The notes: generated by a model not told the origin, from the letters alone. 6,488 bases of DNA from Candidatus Nitrosopumilus sp. (GCA_013043295.1 JABDOO010000025.1:1-6488), one strand, 5' to 3'; counted from the first letter of the stretch, positions 1 through 5,758 are shown. Numbers and translations: made by a program.

Positions 1-966
1 TATGGAATGCAACACAAGTACAAGGAAACTTGCCTCTTCTTCCCAAGTCAAAGTCAAACATGTCATGCATATTGTAGCTTTTGTTTTAGATGGCCACAAT
101 TTGTTGGAATGGATGAAATGAAATTTGCTATGCAAGAAGGTCAGCAACTAGTACAATATGTTAGCGAGCATCCAGAAATCACTGATGTACTTTTCACAGG
201 TGGAGATCCAATGATTATGAAAGCAAAAATTTTCTCAAAATATATAGACACTTTAATTGAAGCAAAACTTCCAAATCTTAAAACTATAAGAATTGGAACA
301 AAAGCTTTGGCATATTGGCCATACAAATTCCTAACAGATTCTGATTCTCAAGAAATGTTAAGTGTATTTAAAAAAATTACAGATAGCGGATTGCATCTTG
401 CATTTATGGCTCACTTTAACCATCTAAACGAACTGTCAACTGAAGCAGTAAAAAATGCAATCCAAGAGGTAAGAAAAACTGGTGCACAAATTAGAACTCA
501 ATCCCCTATTCTAGCACACATTAATGATGATGCAGAAATGTGGGCAAAAATGTGGACAAAACAGGTTCAGCTTGGCTGTATTCCATATTACATGTTTGTA
601 GTAAGAGATACTGGTGCTCAACATTACTTTGGAATTCCATTGGTTAAAGCCTATGAAATTTTCAAAAAAGCATATTCTTCAGTTAGTGGATTAGCTAGAA
701 CTGTTCGTGGCCCAAGTATGTCTGCAACACCTGGAAAAGTCCATGTTATTGGAACTGCAAACCTTAGTGATCAAAAAGTAATTGTTTTGAGATTTTTACA
801 GGGAAGAAACCCTGATTGGGTCCAAGTACCATTCTTTGCAAAATATGATGAAAATGCAATTTGGTTAGATGATCTAAAGCCAGCTCTTACAGACAAATTC
901 TTTTTTGATGAAGAGATGAAAAATTTCAAAGCAACAAATCCAATTGAAGATTATCCTGAATCTTAG
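1..966 (+). CDS. KamA-family radical SAM enzyme (lysine 2,3-aminomutase-like), 5'-truncated by the window
   Basis: The frame is open from base 1 and ends at TAG 964-966, giving 321 visible residues. The cluster motif C21-H-A-Y-C25-S-F-C28 (CxxxCxxC, bases 61-84) binds the [4Fe-4S] that cleaves SAM. GGDP follows at residues 67-70, then an IRIGT segment at 96-100 and HFNH at 138-141, all typical of the lysine 2,3-aminomutase family. These enzymes move an amino group from carbon 2 to carbon 3 using PLP and a 5'-deoxyadenosyl radical. R30, two residues after the last cysteine, matches the arginine that holds the substrate carboxylate, and K246 in TPGK is the likely PLP lysine. In lysine aminomutase about 120 residues precede the cysteines, so the ATG at 7 is internal and the true start lies upstream. 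The glycine-rich PLP loop is shortened and an aspartate that recognises lysine seems absent, so the substrate may not be lysine. The family is certain, the exact reaction is not. Confidence 0.9.
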   Translation, partial: YGMQHKYKETCLFFPSQSQTCHAYCSFCFRWPQFVGMDEMKFAMQEGQQLVQYVSEHPEITDVLFTGGDPMIMKAKIFSKYIDTLIEAKLPNLKTIRIGTKALAYWPYKFLTDSDSQEMLSVFKKITDSGLHLAFMAHFNHLNELSTEAVKNAIQEVRKTGAQIRTQSPILAHINDDAEMWAKMWTKQVQLGCIPYYMFVVRDTGAQHYFGIPLVKAYEIFKKAYSSVSGLARTVRGPSMSATPGKVHVIGTANLSDQKVIVLRFLQGRNPDWVQVPFFAKYDENAIWLDDLKPALTDKFFFDEEMKNFKATNPIEDYPES

Positions 967-1011
967 AATTAACCTGACAAACTTGCCAAATGATTCTTAC
1001 AATACCACATT

Positions 1012-1021
1012 AGTAAAATAA
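1012..1021 (+). promoter_or_regulatory. Possible TATA box for the glutamine synthetase gene
   Basis: TAAAATAA at 1014-1021 is centred about 24 nt before the TTG start at 1041. Archaeal transcription begins about 26 nt after the box centre, which would put the RNA start at or next to the start codon. No Shine-Dalgarno is visible between box and start. The 74-bp gap shows no T-tract after the upstream gene, so read-through from it is also possible. The sequence is AT-rich throughout, so this is a weak call. Confidence 0.3.
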
Positions 1022-1040
1022 CTTACAAAAAAATTCAATA

Positions 1041-2486
1041 TTGAACTCAGATCAAGTCTTACAAGCTATTAAAGATGAGAACATTTCATTCATAGATTTC
1101 TGGTTTGTAGATATTTTTGGTGAACTCCATAATGTTGGAATGCCTAGCTATGCAATTGATAAAAATAGTTTTGTTAATGGTCTTGAAAAATTAGATGCAA
1201 GTTCAATTGTTGGATTCAAATCTGTTAATAATTCTGATATGATCTTAATGCCTGATCCTAATTCATTCAAAGTTCTTCCCAATGATTACGATCCTGGAAA
1301 CAGAAAAAATGCAAGAATTTTTTGTGATCTCTATGATGGTAGTACAAACAAAGAATCAAGATACAATAGAGACTCTAGAGGAATTGCATTCAAAGCAACA
1401 GAAAAACTTAGAGAATTTGGGTTTACTCATACTAATTGGGGACCAGAAATCGAATTTTTTGTATTTGATACAATCAATGTTTATCCATCTCCATATGCAG
1501 CTACTCATTCAGGGGGAGGATCTGGATATTCTATTGAATCTAAAGAATCTCCATGGGCAAAAGGAAATGTTAGTACTGCAATAGATCTCAAAGAGGGATA
1601 TTATCCATCACAGCCAAAGGATACACTTGAAGGATTTAGAAAAGATGTTTGTGATGATTTGTATAATCATTTTGGAATAAAAATTGAAGCAGAACACCAT
1701 GAGGTTGCTACTTCCGGTCAATGTGAAATCAATTTAGTCTATGATGAAATGATTGCCATGGCAGACAATGTAATTGCAGTTAAAAATTTAGTAAAAGTAA
1801 AAGCTAAGAGAAAAAATAAAGTTGCAACCTTTATGCCAAAACCAATTTTCGGAGATAATGCATCTGCAATGCATACACACCAAAGTTTATGGAAAGATAA
1901 TTCTAATGTAATGTATGATCAAGATGATGATATAGCACAAATGAGCCAAACTGGTAGATATTATGTTGGCGGCATTTTAAGCCATGCAAAAGCATTATGT
2001 GCTATCTCAAACCCAACAACAAATTCATACAAACGCCTTGTACCCGGATTTGAAGCTCCTGTAAATCTATGCTGGGGACTAGCAAATCGATCTACTGCAA
2101 TTAGAGTTCCAATGTATAATCGAAATCAAGAAAAAAGCAAGAGAATTGAATATCGAGTTCCTGATCCAACAGCAAATATCTATCTGTTAGAATCTGCGTT
2201 ATTACTTGCAGGATTAGATGGAATTAAAAATAAAATTGATCCAGGTGATCCTGTAGAAGAAAATGTTTACAAGCTTTCTGCAGAAAAGAAGCGTGAATAC
2301 AATATAGGCTCTCTTCCTGTATCCCTGAAAGGTGCACTTGATTCTTTGTCAAGTGATTCAAATTTCTTATCAGATGTTTTCACTAATGATTTCCTTGATG
2401 CTTATTCTGAGCTAAAATACAAAGAGTATACAGCATTTGCACAAACTCCTACAGCCTGGGAAGTTTCAATGTATGCAGATGCCTAA
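1041..2486 (+). CDS. glnA: Glutamine synthetase, type I
   Basis: This 481-residue protein is predicted to make glutamine from glutamate, ammonium and ATP in the cytoplasm, as a dodecamer like other type I enzymes. All main family signatures are present. The inter-subunit latch DASS is at 52-55 (usually DGSS). The metal-binding ExE lies in NWGPEIEFF (132-140: E136, E138), and the pair E221/E229 in HHEVATSGQCEI. The ATP loop is at 264-280 with H278 and H280. The glutamate flap is NPTTNSYKRLVPGFEAPV (324-341, E338), with arginines R350 and R355, and RIEYR at 368-372. The start is TTG at 1041: an in-frame TAA lies at 1014-1016, no ATG lies between, and the first downstream in-frame ATG would delete much of the N-terminal domain. 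Tyr410 occupies the place of the bacterial adenylylation tyrosine, but the surrounding NVYKLSAEK lacks the usual LYDLP context. Two glycines of the usual GDNGSGMH loop are alanines here (GDNASAMH). The gene is intact and its length is normal. Confidence 0.96.
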   Translation: MNSDQVLQAIKDENISFIDFWFVDIFGELHNVGMPSYAIDKNSFVNGLEKLDASSIVGFKSVNNSDMILMPDPNSFKVLPNDYDPGNRKNARIFCDLYDGSTNKESRYNRDSRGIAFKATEKLREFGFTHTNWGPEIEFFVFDTINVYPSPYAATHSGGGSGYSIESKESPWAKGNVSTAIDLKEGYYPSQPKDTLEGFRKDVCDDLYNHFGIKIEAEHHEVATSGQCEINLVYDEMIAMADNVIAVKNLVKVKAKRKNKVATFMPKPIFGDNASAMHTHQSLWKDNSNVMYDQDDDIAQMSQTGRYYVGGILSHAKALCAISNPTTNSYKRLVPGFEAPVNLCWGLANRSTAIRVPMYNRNQEKSKRIEYRVPDPTANIYLLESALLLAGLDGIKNKIDPGDPVEENVYKLSAEKKREYNIGSLPVSLKGALDSLSSDSNFLSDVFTNDFLDAYSELKYKEYTAFAQTPTAWEVSMYADA

Positions 2487-2527
2487 CTGGTACAAATATC
2501 AATCAATTATTGAAAATTAGTAGAACG

Positions 2528-2537
2528 TTTTTAAAAT
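2528..2537 (+). promoter_or_regulatory. TATA-like promoter box before the exported protein gene
   Basis: TTTTTAAAAT is centred about 24 nt before the ATG at 2557, the spacing expected when transcription starts at or just inside the start codon (leaderless mRNA). Purine-containing AGTAGAACG lies just upstream where a BRE would sit. The T5 run could also help to end the glutamine synthetase transcript. Assigned by position and composition only. Confidence 0.45.
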
Positions 2538-2556
2538 CATATTTGGAATTTTTAGT

Positions 2557-3192
2557 ATGAAAATAATTTTCTCAATTTTATTTCTCTTAATTATCTCTGG
2601 TTTTGCAGGAATTGCATTTGGACACACTGTAGATTCTGTGGGTGAATATAGAGTAGAAATTGGTTGGATGAATGAACCAGTTGTTTCTGGAGAAACTAAT
2701 GCAATTGAATTCTATGTCAGTCCTCTAGAACCAGGATTAGAACTTGAAGATCAAAGTTTCAAAAATGGAATTCCCGATTTAAATAAAACAGTTAAAATAA
2801 AATTAATTTTCAAAGAGGAAAGCATTACACTTCCATTATCGCCAGATCACAACATTCCTGGAAAATACTATGCATTTGTAAATCCAACAAAATCTGGTTT
2901 CTATCAGGCAAATATCTTAGGTACAATTAAAGACACACCAATTAGTCTGTCAATGCATCCACCAAAAGTTGATGAACGCGCATACATTGAATTTCCAGAA
3001 CCAGCTGATATTACAATTACACAAATGATTGATGGTCATACTGCATTAATTGAAGATGTTAGTGATTTGAAAGATTCAGTCTCTTCAATCGAAGATTCAC
3101 AATCTAGCAATATTGGATATATTGGAATTGGAGTTGGAATTATAGGAATTGCTATTGCAATAGTTGCAATAAACAAATCAAAAAAGAATTAG
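2557..3192 (+). CDS. Exported, C-terminally membrane-anchored protein, possible copper-binding domain
   Basis: The protein has 211 residues. Residues 1-22 form a signal peptide: K2, a hydrophobic core at 3-19, then A20-F-G22 as a likely cleavage site. The mature chain would start with His23 (HTVDSVGEYRVEIGW). Residues 23-150 look like a beta-sandwich. The segment IPGKYYAFVNPTKSGFY (100-116) followed by a GTI (122-124) resembles the G-x-Y-x-x-x-x-x-PT-x-x-G-x-Y pattern of CopC/YtkA/FixH-like extracytoplasmic domains. Further histidines are H98, H134 and H161. Residues 158-184 form a short heptad-like stretch, followed by a glycine-rich membrane helix (about 186-206, with G187, G190, G192, G194, G197) and a basic tail KSKK. 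It therefore sits on the outer face of the membrane with its tail in the cytoplasm. Its own promoter candidate suggests separate expression from the glutamine synthetase gene. Metal binding is inferred from the predicted N-terminal histidine and fold resemblance. No assigned function is known to me, so it should be treated as a hypothetical envelope protein. Confidence 0.8.
   Translation: MKIIFSILFLLIISGFAGIAFGHTVDSVGEYRVEIGWMNEPVVSGETNAIEFYVSPLEPGLELEDQSFKNGIPDLNKTVKIKLIFKEESITLPLSPDHNIPGKYYAFVNPTKSGFYQANILGTIKDTPISLSMHPPKVDERAYIEFPEPADITITQMIDGHTALIEDVSDLKDSVSSIEDSQSSNIGYIGIGVGIIGIAIAIVAINKSKKN
3180..3185 (-). terminator. T-tract terminator candidate for the minus-strand permease transcript
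   Basis: Read on the minus strand, bases 3185-3180 are TTTTTT, starting four bases past the permease stop codon. On the plus strand the same bases are lysine codons in the basic tail of the exported protein. Archaeal RNA polymerase can stop at T-runs without a hairpin. Supported by position and composition only. Confidence 0.4.
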
Positions 3193-4484
3193 ATAGAATT
3201 TGGAAATTTATTTTGTTTTTTTAAAATTAAATACAAAACTGAACCAACCCCTATAATGGCCATTCCTGTTAACATTACTTCAATTTCAAATTGTAATGCC
3301 ATGTAAACTGTGGTTGCAAATCCAAACAATGGCAATATAGGAAATCTTCCAATATTGATTGGAACTCTAAAAGGTCTTTCTAAAACTGGTTCAGTATATC
3401 TAAGAACTATTACTGCTAGATTAATTGCTGCAAATGTAATCACTACTGCAAAAACAACAATATTTGCTATAATCACAATATCTCCAACAAATGCAAATCC
3501 TACAGATGTAACTAAAATTGCAACAACTGCAATCCATGGAGTCTTTGTTTTAGGATGAATTCTTGCAAAAAACCGTGGTAATGAATTACTTTTTGCCATT
3601 CCATACAAAATTCGTGCACCTGCTACCAACGTTATCAAAACAGTGCTAGCAGTGGCAAAAAGTGCAATTAACGATAAAGTGATACTCCCATTCATACCTA
3701 GAGCACTTTGAGCTACATCTGCAAGTGGAGCAGATGAAGCAGCTAATTCTTCCCAATTCAAAATTCGAATAACTGATAATGAAACTAGAATGTAGATCAC
3801 CCCAGTAATCACTATTGATAAAATAATTGCTCTTGGAATTGTTTTTTTAGGTCGTCTAACTTCTTCGGCAACATTTGCCATATCTTCAAATCCAATAAAG
3901 GCAAAGAAAATTAAAACAAATGCTAGAATAATACCAGTAATTCCATTTGGTGTCTCAAAATAATCTACAGATTCAACAGGTTCAATGGTAAATCCTAGAA
4001 ATATTATGAGTACTAATCCGGCAGCAGTAATTAGTGCAAAAATGGTATTAGCCCATGCAGATTCTTTAATTCCAATAAAATTCACTATTGATAAAACTCC
4101 AATCAAAAGAATTGCGCCAATTGTAATTGGCAAATCAACAAATTTGGTTAGATATCCTCCAAATCCCAAAGCTACTGTTGCAGCAACTATGATTGAAGTA
4201 ATTGCTGTTAACCAACCAATTATGAAACCAAAAAAATGGTTCTTAAATGCATTTTTCACAAAAGTATATTCTGCAGCTGCTTTCGGATATAATGCTGAAA
4301 GTTCAGAATAACTTAATCCTGCAAATAATGCGACTATTGCACCCAGCAAAAAAGAAATCCACATAGAATTTCCTGCAAAACCTGCAGCTTCACCTATTAA
4401 CACATAGATTCCAGCTCCGAGAATTAATCCAACACCATACATGGTAAGATGAAATAATCCCATGTGACGTGTTAATTCAGACAT
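3189..4484 (-). CDS. Amino acid permease, APC superfamily
   Basis: This 431-residue integral membrane protein has about 12 hydrophobic segments (near 14-34, 42-62, 86-110, 119-139, 145-165, 181-201, 218-240, 265-290, 316-335, 338-360, 381-399 and 402-421). The first carries the unwound substrate-binding motif GVGLILGAGIYVLIG (17-31), the counterpart of GxGxxxGxGI in APC transporters. The sixth is followed by FIGFEDMANVAEEVRRPKK (196-214) and IPRAI (216-220), the other APC hallmark. It probably imports amino acids or related amines by proton symport or exchange. The residues do not let me name the substrate. It is the second gene of a minus-strand pair, 9 bp after the stop of the metal transporter gene, so it is probably co-transcribed. 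Its TAA stop (3191-3189) overlaps the TAG stop of the convergent gene. Length and termini are normal for a compact archaeal member of the family. Confidence 0.92.
   Translation of the reverse strand: MSELTRHMGLFHLTMYGVGLILGAGIYVLIGEAAGFAGNSMWISFLLGAIVALFAGLSYSELSALYPKAAAEYTFVKNAFKNHFFGFIIGWLTAITSIIVAATVALGFGGYLTKFVDLPITIGAILLIGVLSIVNFIGIKESAWANTIFALITAAGLVLIIFLGFTIEPVESVDYFETPNGITGIILAFVLIFFAFIGFEDMANVAEEVRRPKKTIPRAIILSIVITGVIYILVSLSVIRILNWEELAASSAPLADVAQSALGMNGSITLSLIALFATASTVLITLVAGARILYGMAKSNSLPRFFARIHPKTKTPWIAVVAILVTSVGFAFVGDIVIIANIVVFAVVITFAAINLAVIVLRYTEPVLERPFRVPINIGRFPILPLFGFATTVYMALQFEIEVMLTGMAIIGVGSVLYLILKKQNKFPNSI
3207..3222 (+). terminator. T-tract terminator candidate for the plus-strand exported protein gene
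   Basis: Bases 3207-3222 are TTTATTTTGTTTTTTT, with 14 thymines in 16 bases, beginning 15 bases after the TAG stop at 3190-3192. The tract lies inside the antisense permease gene, where it encodes the lysine-rich tail LKKQNK. It fits the T-rich terminators known in archaea. No hairpin is obvious. Confidence 0.5.
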
Positions 4485-4487
4485 TTT

Positions 4488-4494
4488 ACCATCC
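4488..4494 (-). promoter_or_regulatory. Possible ribosome binding site of the permease gene
   Basis: On the minus strand, GGATGGT precedes the permease ATG (4484-4482) by three bases (AAA) and begins on the last base of the upstream gene's TAG stop (4496-4494). It partly matches the archaeal GGAGGTGA core. The spacing is short, but an internal operon gene cannot use leaderless initiation, so a site here, or translational coupling, is expected. Confidence 0.35.
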
Positions 4495-5177
4495 TACGAA
4501 ACTAGAAAATTTAATCCATATCCTACAAAATATGCAACAATTGCAGCAGTTCCACCAATGATCAATGTATTAATTCCAGAAAGTATTGTAGGTTTCTTTA
4601 CAATCTTACCTTTTAACATTCCAACAAGAAAAAATGCAACACAAACAGATAGAATAGAATATACAAAAGCTTCTGAATACAATTCAATTCCTATTATCAT
4701 AAAAACCATGAATGGAATCAATGGAATTAATCCAACAAGATTGAAACCAACAAACGTACTTAGAGAACTGTGTATTGGGTTTTTTTCATCTTCAATTAAC
4801 CCTAATTCCTCTTTCATCATTGTATCTATCCAAACTTTTCTCTTTGAAGTAATAATCCGTACAACATCTTCTAGCAATTCATCTTTGAAACCTTTCTTTC
4901 TATAAATCTCTCTTATCTCATCCCTTTCTTGTTCTTCTAAATTATCTATCTCCCATTCTTCTTGTTTTCTTTTCATTTGTACAAATTCATTTTTTGCTTT
5001 TGATGCTTGAAAACTGCCCATAGCCATAGCAAATCCATCAGCAAATAGATTTGCAAATCCTAGAATTAGAATTATTGTAGAAGGTAATGACGCCCCCATT
5101 ACTCCTGCAACAACAGCAAAAGTTGTAACAGCACCATCTATAGAACCGTAAATAAAATCATCAAAATGCCATTTCAT
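4494..5177 (-). CDS. VIT1/CCC1-family divalent metal (iron/manganese) transporter
   Basis: The protein has 227 residues and the normal architecture for this family. Helix 1 contains GSIDGAVTTFAVVAGVMG (11-28) with the conserved Asp14. Helix 2 contains LGFANLFADGFAMAMG (39-54) with Asp47, Met51 and Met53. A charged cytoplasmic stretch of about 65 residues (60-127) follows, rich in glutamate (E73, E74, E76, E81, E82, E84, E87, E90, E123, E124), which in eukaryotic VIT1 forms the metal-binding domain. Three further helices lie at about 139-163, 167-190 and 200-225. Characterised relatives export Fe2+ or Mn2+ from the cytosol, usually in exchange for protons, so a role in metal detoxification is likely here. 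In plant and yeast-type members helix 2 carries a Glu where this protein has Asn43. Its Asp47 lies one helical turn later, as in the prokaryotic ADGF subgroup. It is first in a probable two-gene unit with the permease and divergent from the UspA gene. Start chosen at 5177 because the ATG at 5184 is out of frame. Confidence 0.9.
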   Translation of the reverse strand: MKWHFDDFIYGSIDGAVTTFAVVAGVMGASLPSTIILILGFANLFADGFAMAMGSFQASKAKNEFVQMKRKQEEWEIDNLEEQERDEIREIYRKKGFKDELLEDVVRIITSKRKVWIDTMMKEELGLIEDEKNPIHSSLSTFVGFNLVGLIPLIPFMVFMIIGIELYSEAFVYSILSVCVAFFLVGMLKGKIVKKPTILSGINTLIIGGTAAIVAYFVGYGLNFLVS

Positions 5178-5279
5178 TTTTCATTTTAATTAATTAACAT
5201 GATATGATTAGTTTAGGAGAATACCAACCTTGAAAATCATCATCGTTTTTTATATTGAATAAAAATAGATTTTGTATAC
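5178..5279. promoter_or_regulatory. Divergent intergenic promoter region between metal transporter and UspA genes
   Basis: These 102 bases hold the start signals for both strands. The plus-strand box is clear (separate entry). For the minus strand the best-placed candidate is AATCATATCATG (5210-5199), centred about 27 nt before the transporter ATG, and it is weak. Between it and the ATG lies a perfect 12-bp palindrome, TTAATTAATTAA (5186-5197), too close to the ATG to be a TATA box for a leaderless mRNA but suitable as a TATA box for an internal start or as a regulator site. Confidence 0.5.
5246..5256 (+). promoter_or_regulatory. TATA box of the UspA gene
   Basis: TTTTTTATATT matches the archaeal TATA consensus well. 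The TTTATATT part is centred about 27 nt before the ATG at 5280, so transcription should start at or within a few bases of the start codon, giving a leaderless mRNA. The bases between box and ATG hold no Shine-Dalgarno. This is the clearest promoter in the window. Confidence 0.65.
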
Positions 5280-5702
5280 ATGGCAAAATTCAAAAAAATT
5301 CTAGTTCCTCTTGATGGCTCTTCAAATTCTATGAGAGGATTGGACAGAGCAATTGAAATTGCAAAAGGTGGGGATGCCGAAATCACAGGATTTTATGTAT
5401 TTCATTTACCTCTAGCAGCTGGAATAAAATATACTCAAAAAATGAAAGACGAGGCACAAAAGAAGGCTGTAAAGGCTATTGGTCCTGCAATGAATAAGAC
5501 TCAAAAAGCTGGTGCTACTTTCAAGTACAAAACTGGTGGTGGAAATACTGGATCAGAAATTGTCAAATTTGCTCAGAAAGGAAAGTTTGACATGATAGTT
5601 ATTGGTGCAAGAGGACTAGGTGGCGCTAAAGAGGCATTTCTTGGAAGCACATCAAATTATGTAATGCACAAAACAAAAGTCCCGGTACTAGTAGTCAAAT
5701 AA
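5280..5702 (+). CDS. Universal stress protein, UspA family, single domain
   Basis: The protein is 140 residues, the usual size of one Usp domain. It opens with KKILVPLDGSSNSMRGLDRA (5-24), where Asp12 follows the first beta strand and normally contacts adenine. It ends with MIVIGARGLGGAKEAFLGST (105-124), which contains the ATP-binding pattern G-2x-G-9x-G-S (G109, G112, G122, S123), then VPVLVVK. It is therefore of the nucleotide-binding (MJ0577-like) type and probably dimerises through the last strand. Usp proteins act in the cytoplasm in stress and starvation responses, but the client process of this copy is unknown. The gene has its own strong TATA box and is followed by T-tracts, so it is probably a single-gene transcript. 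It lies divergent to a metal transporter gene, which makes metal or oxidative stress a possible but unproven link. Confidence 0.93.
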   Translation: MAKFKKILVPLDGSSNSMRGLDRAIEIAKGGDAEITGFYVFHLPLAAGIKYTQKMKDEAQKKAVKAIGPAMNKTQKAGATFKYKTGGGNTGSEIVKFAQKGKFDMIVIGARGLGGAKEAFLGSTSNYVMHKTKVPVLVVK

Positions 5703-5712
5703 TTAGCTCTAA

Positions 5713-5727
5713 TTTTTTACCATTTTT
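5713..5727 (+). terminator. T-tract terminator candidate after the UspA gene
   Basis: Two thymine runs, T6 at 5713-5718 and T5 at 5723-5727, begin 11 bases after the UspA stop at 5700-5702. This is the expected form of an intrinsic archaeal terminator. No strong stem is visible. Confidence 0.45.
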
Positions 5728-5748
5728 CCACATCCTTGATATTCTATG

Positions 5749-5758
5749 CTTAATAACC
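5749..5758 (+). promoter_or_regulatory. Possible TATA box of the J-domain gene
   Basis: GCTTAATAAC, core TTAATAA, is centred about 47 nt before the ATG at 5800. A start about 26 nt downstream would leave a leader of roughly 20 nt that includes the GGTG at 5790-5793. A second AT-rich stretch, GAAAAAATAA at 5776-5785, would put the RNA start inside the gene and is less likely. Confidence 0.3.

Noticed and set aside
7..9. ATG at 7 as the start of the radical SAM enzyme
   Set aside because: The frame is open to base 1 and the cysteine cluster would begin only about 18 residues after this Met, whereas the family has over 100 residues there. The gene runs in from outside the window.
141..326. Minus-strand open frame of 61 codons
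   Set aside because: It lies wholly inside the radical SAM gene, has no family features and is an antisense by-product.
1282..1584. Plus-strand 100-codon frame inside glutamine synthetase
   Set aside because: It overlaps a conserved enzyme in another frame and its translation has no domain-like pattern.
2268..2270. Tyr410 of glutamine synthetase as an adenylylation site
   Set aside because: The position matches the bacterial site, but the flanking sequence differs from the usual NLYDLP context and adenylylation by GlnE is not expected in archaea.
3310..4311. Plus-strand open frames opposite the permease (3310-3558 and 3985-4311)
   Set aside because: They are antisense to conserved membrane-helix coding sequence and show no start signals or recognisable domains.
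4558..4905. Plus-strand open frame opposite the metal transporter
   Set aside because: Fully antisense to a well-supported gene, with low-complexity translation.
5182..5184. Upstream ATG for the metal transporter at 5184-5182 on the minus strand
   Set aside because: It is 7 bases from the chosen ATG, so it is out of frame with the conserved protein.
5201..5229. DtxR/IdeR-type metal-regulator operator (TTAGTTTAGG-like bases) before the metal transporter
   Set aside because: The bases resemble half of such an operator, but there is no inverted second half, so it cannot be supported.
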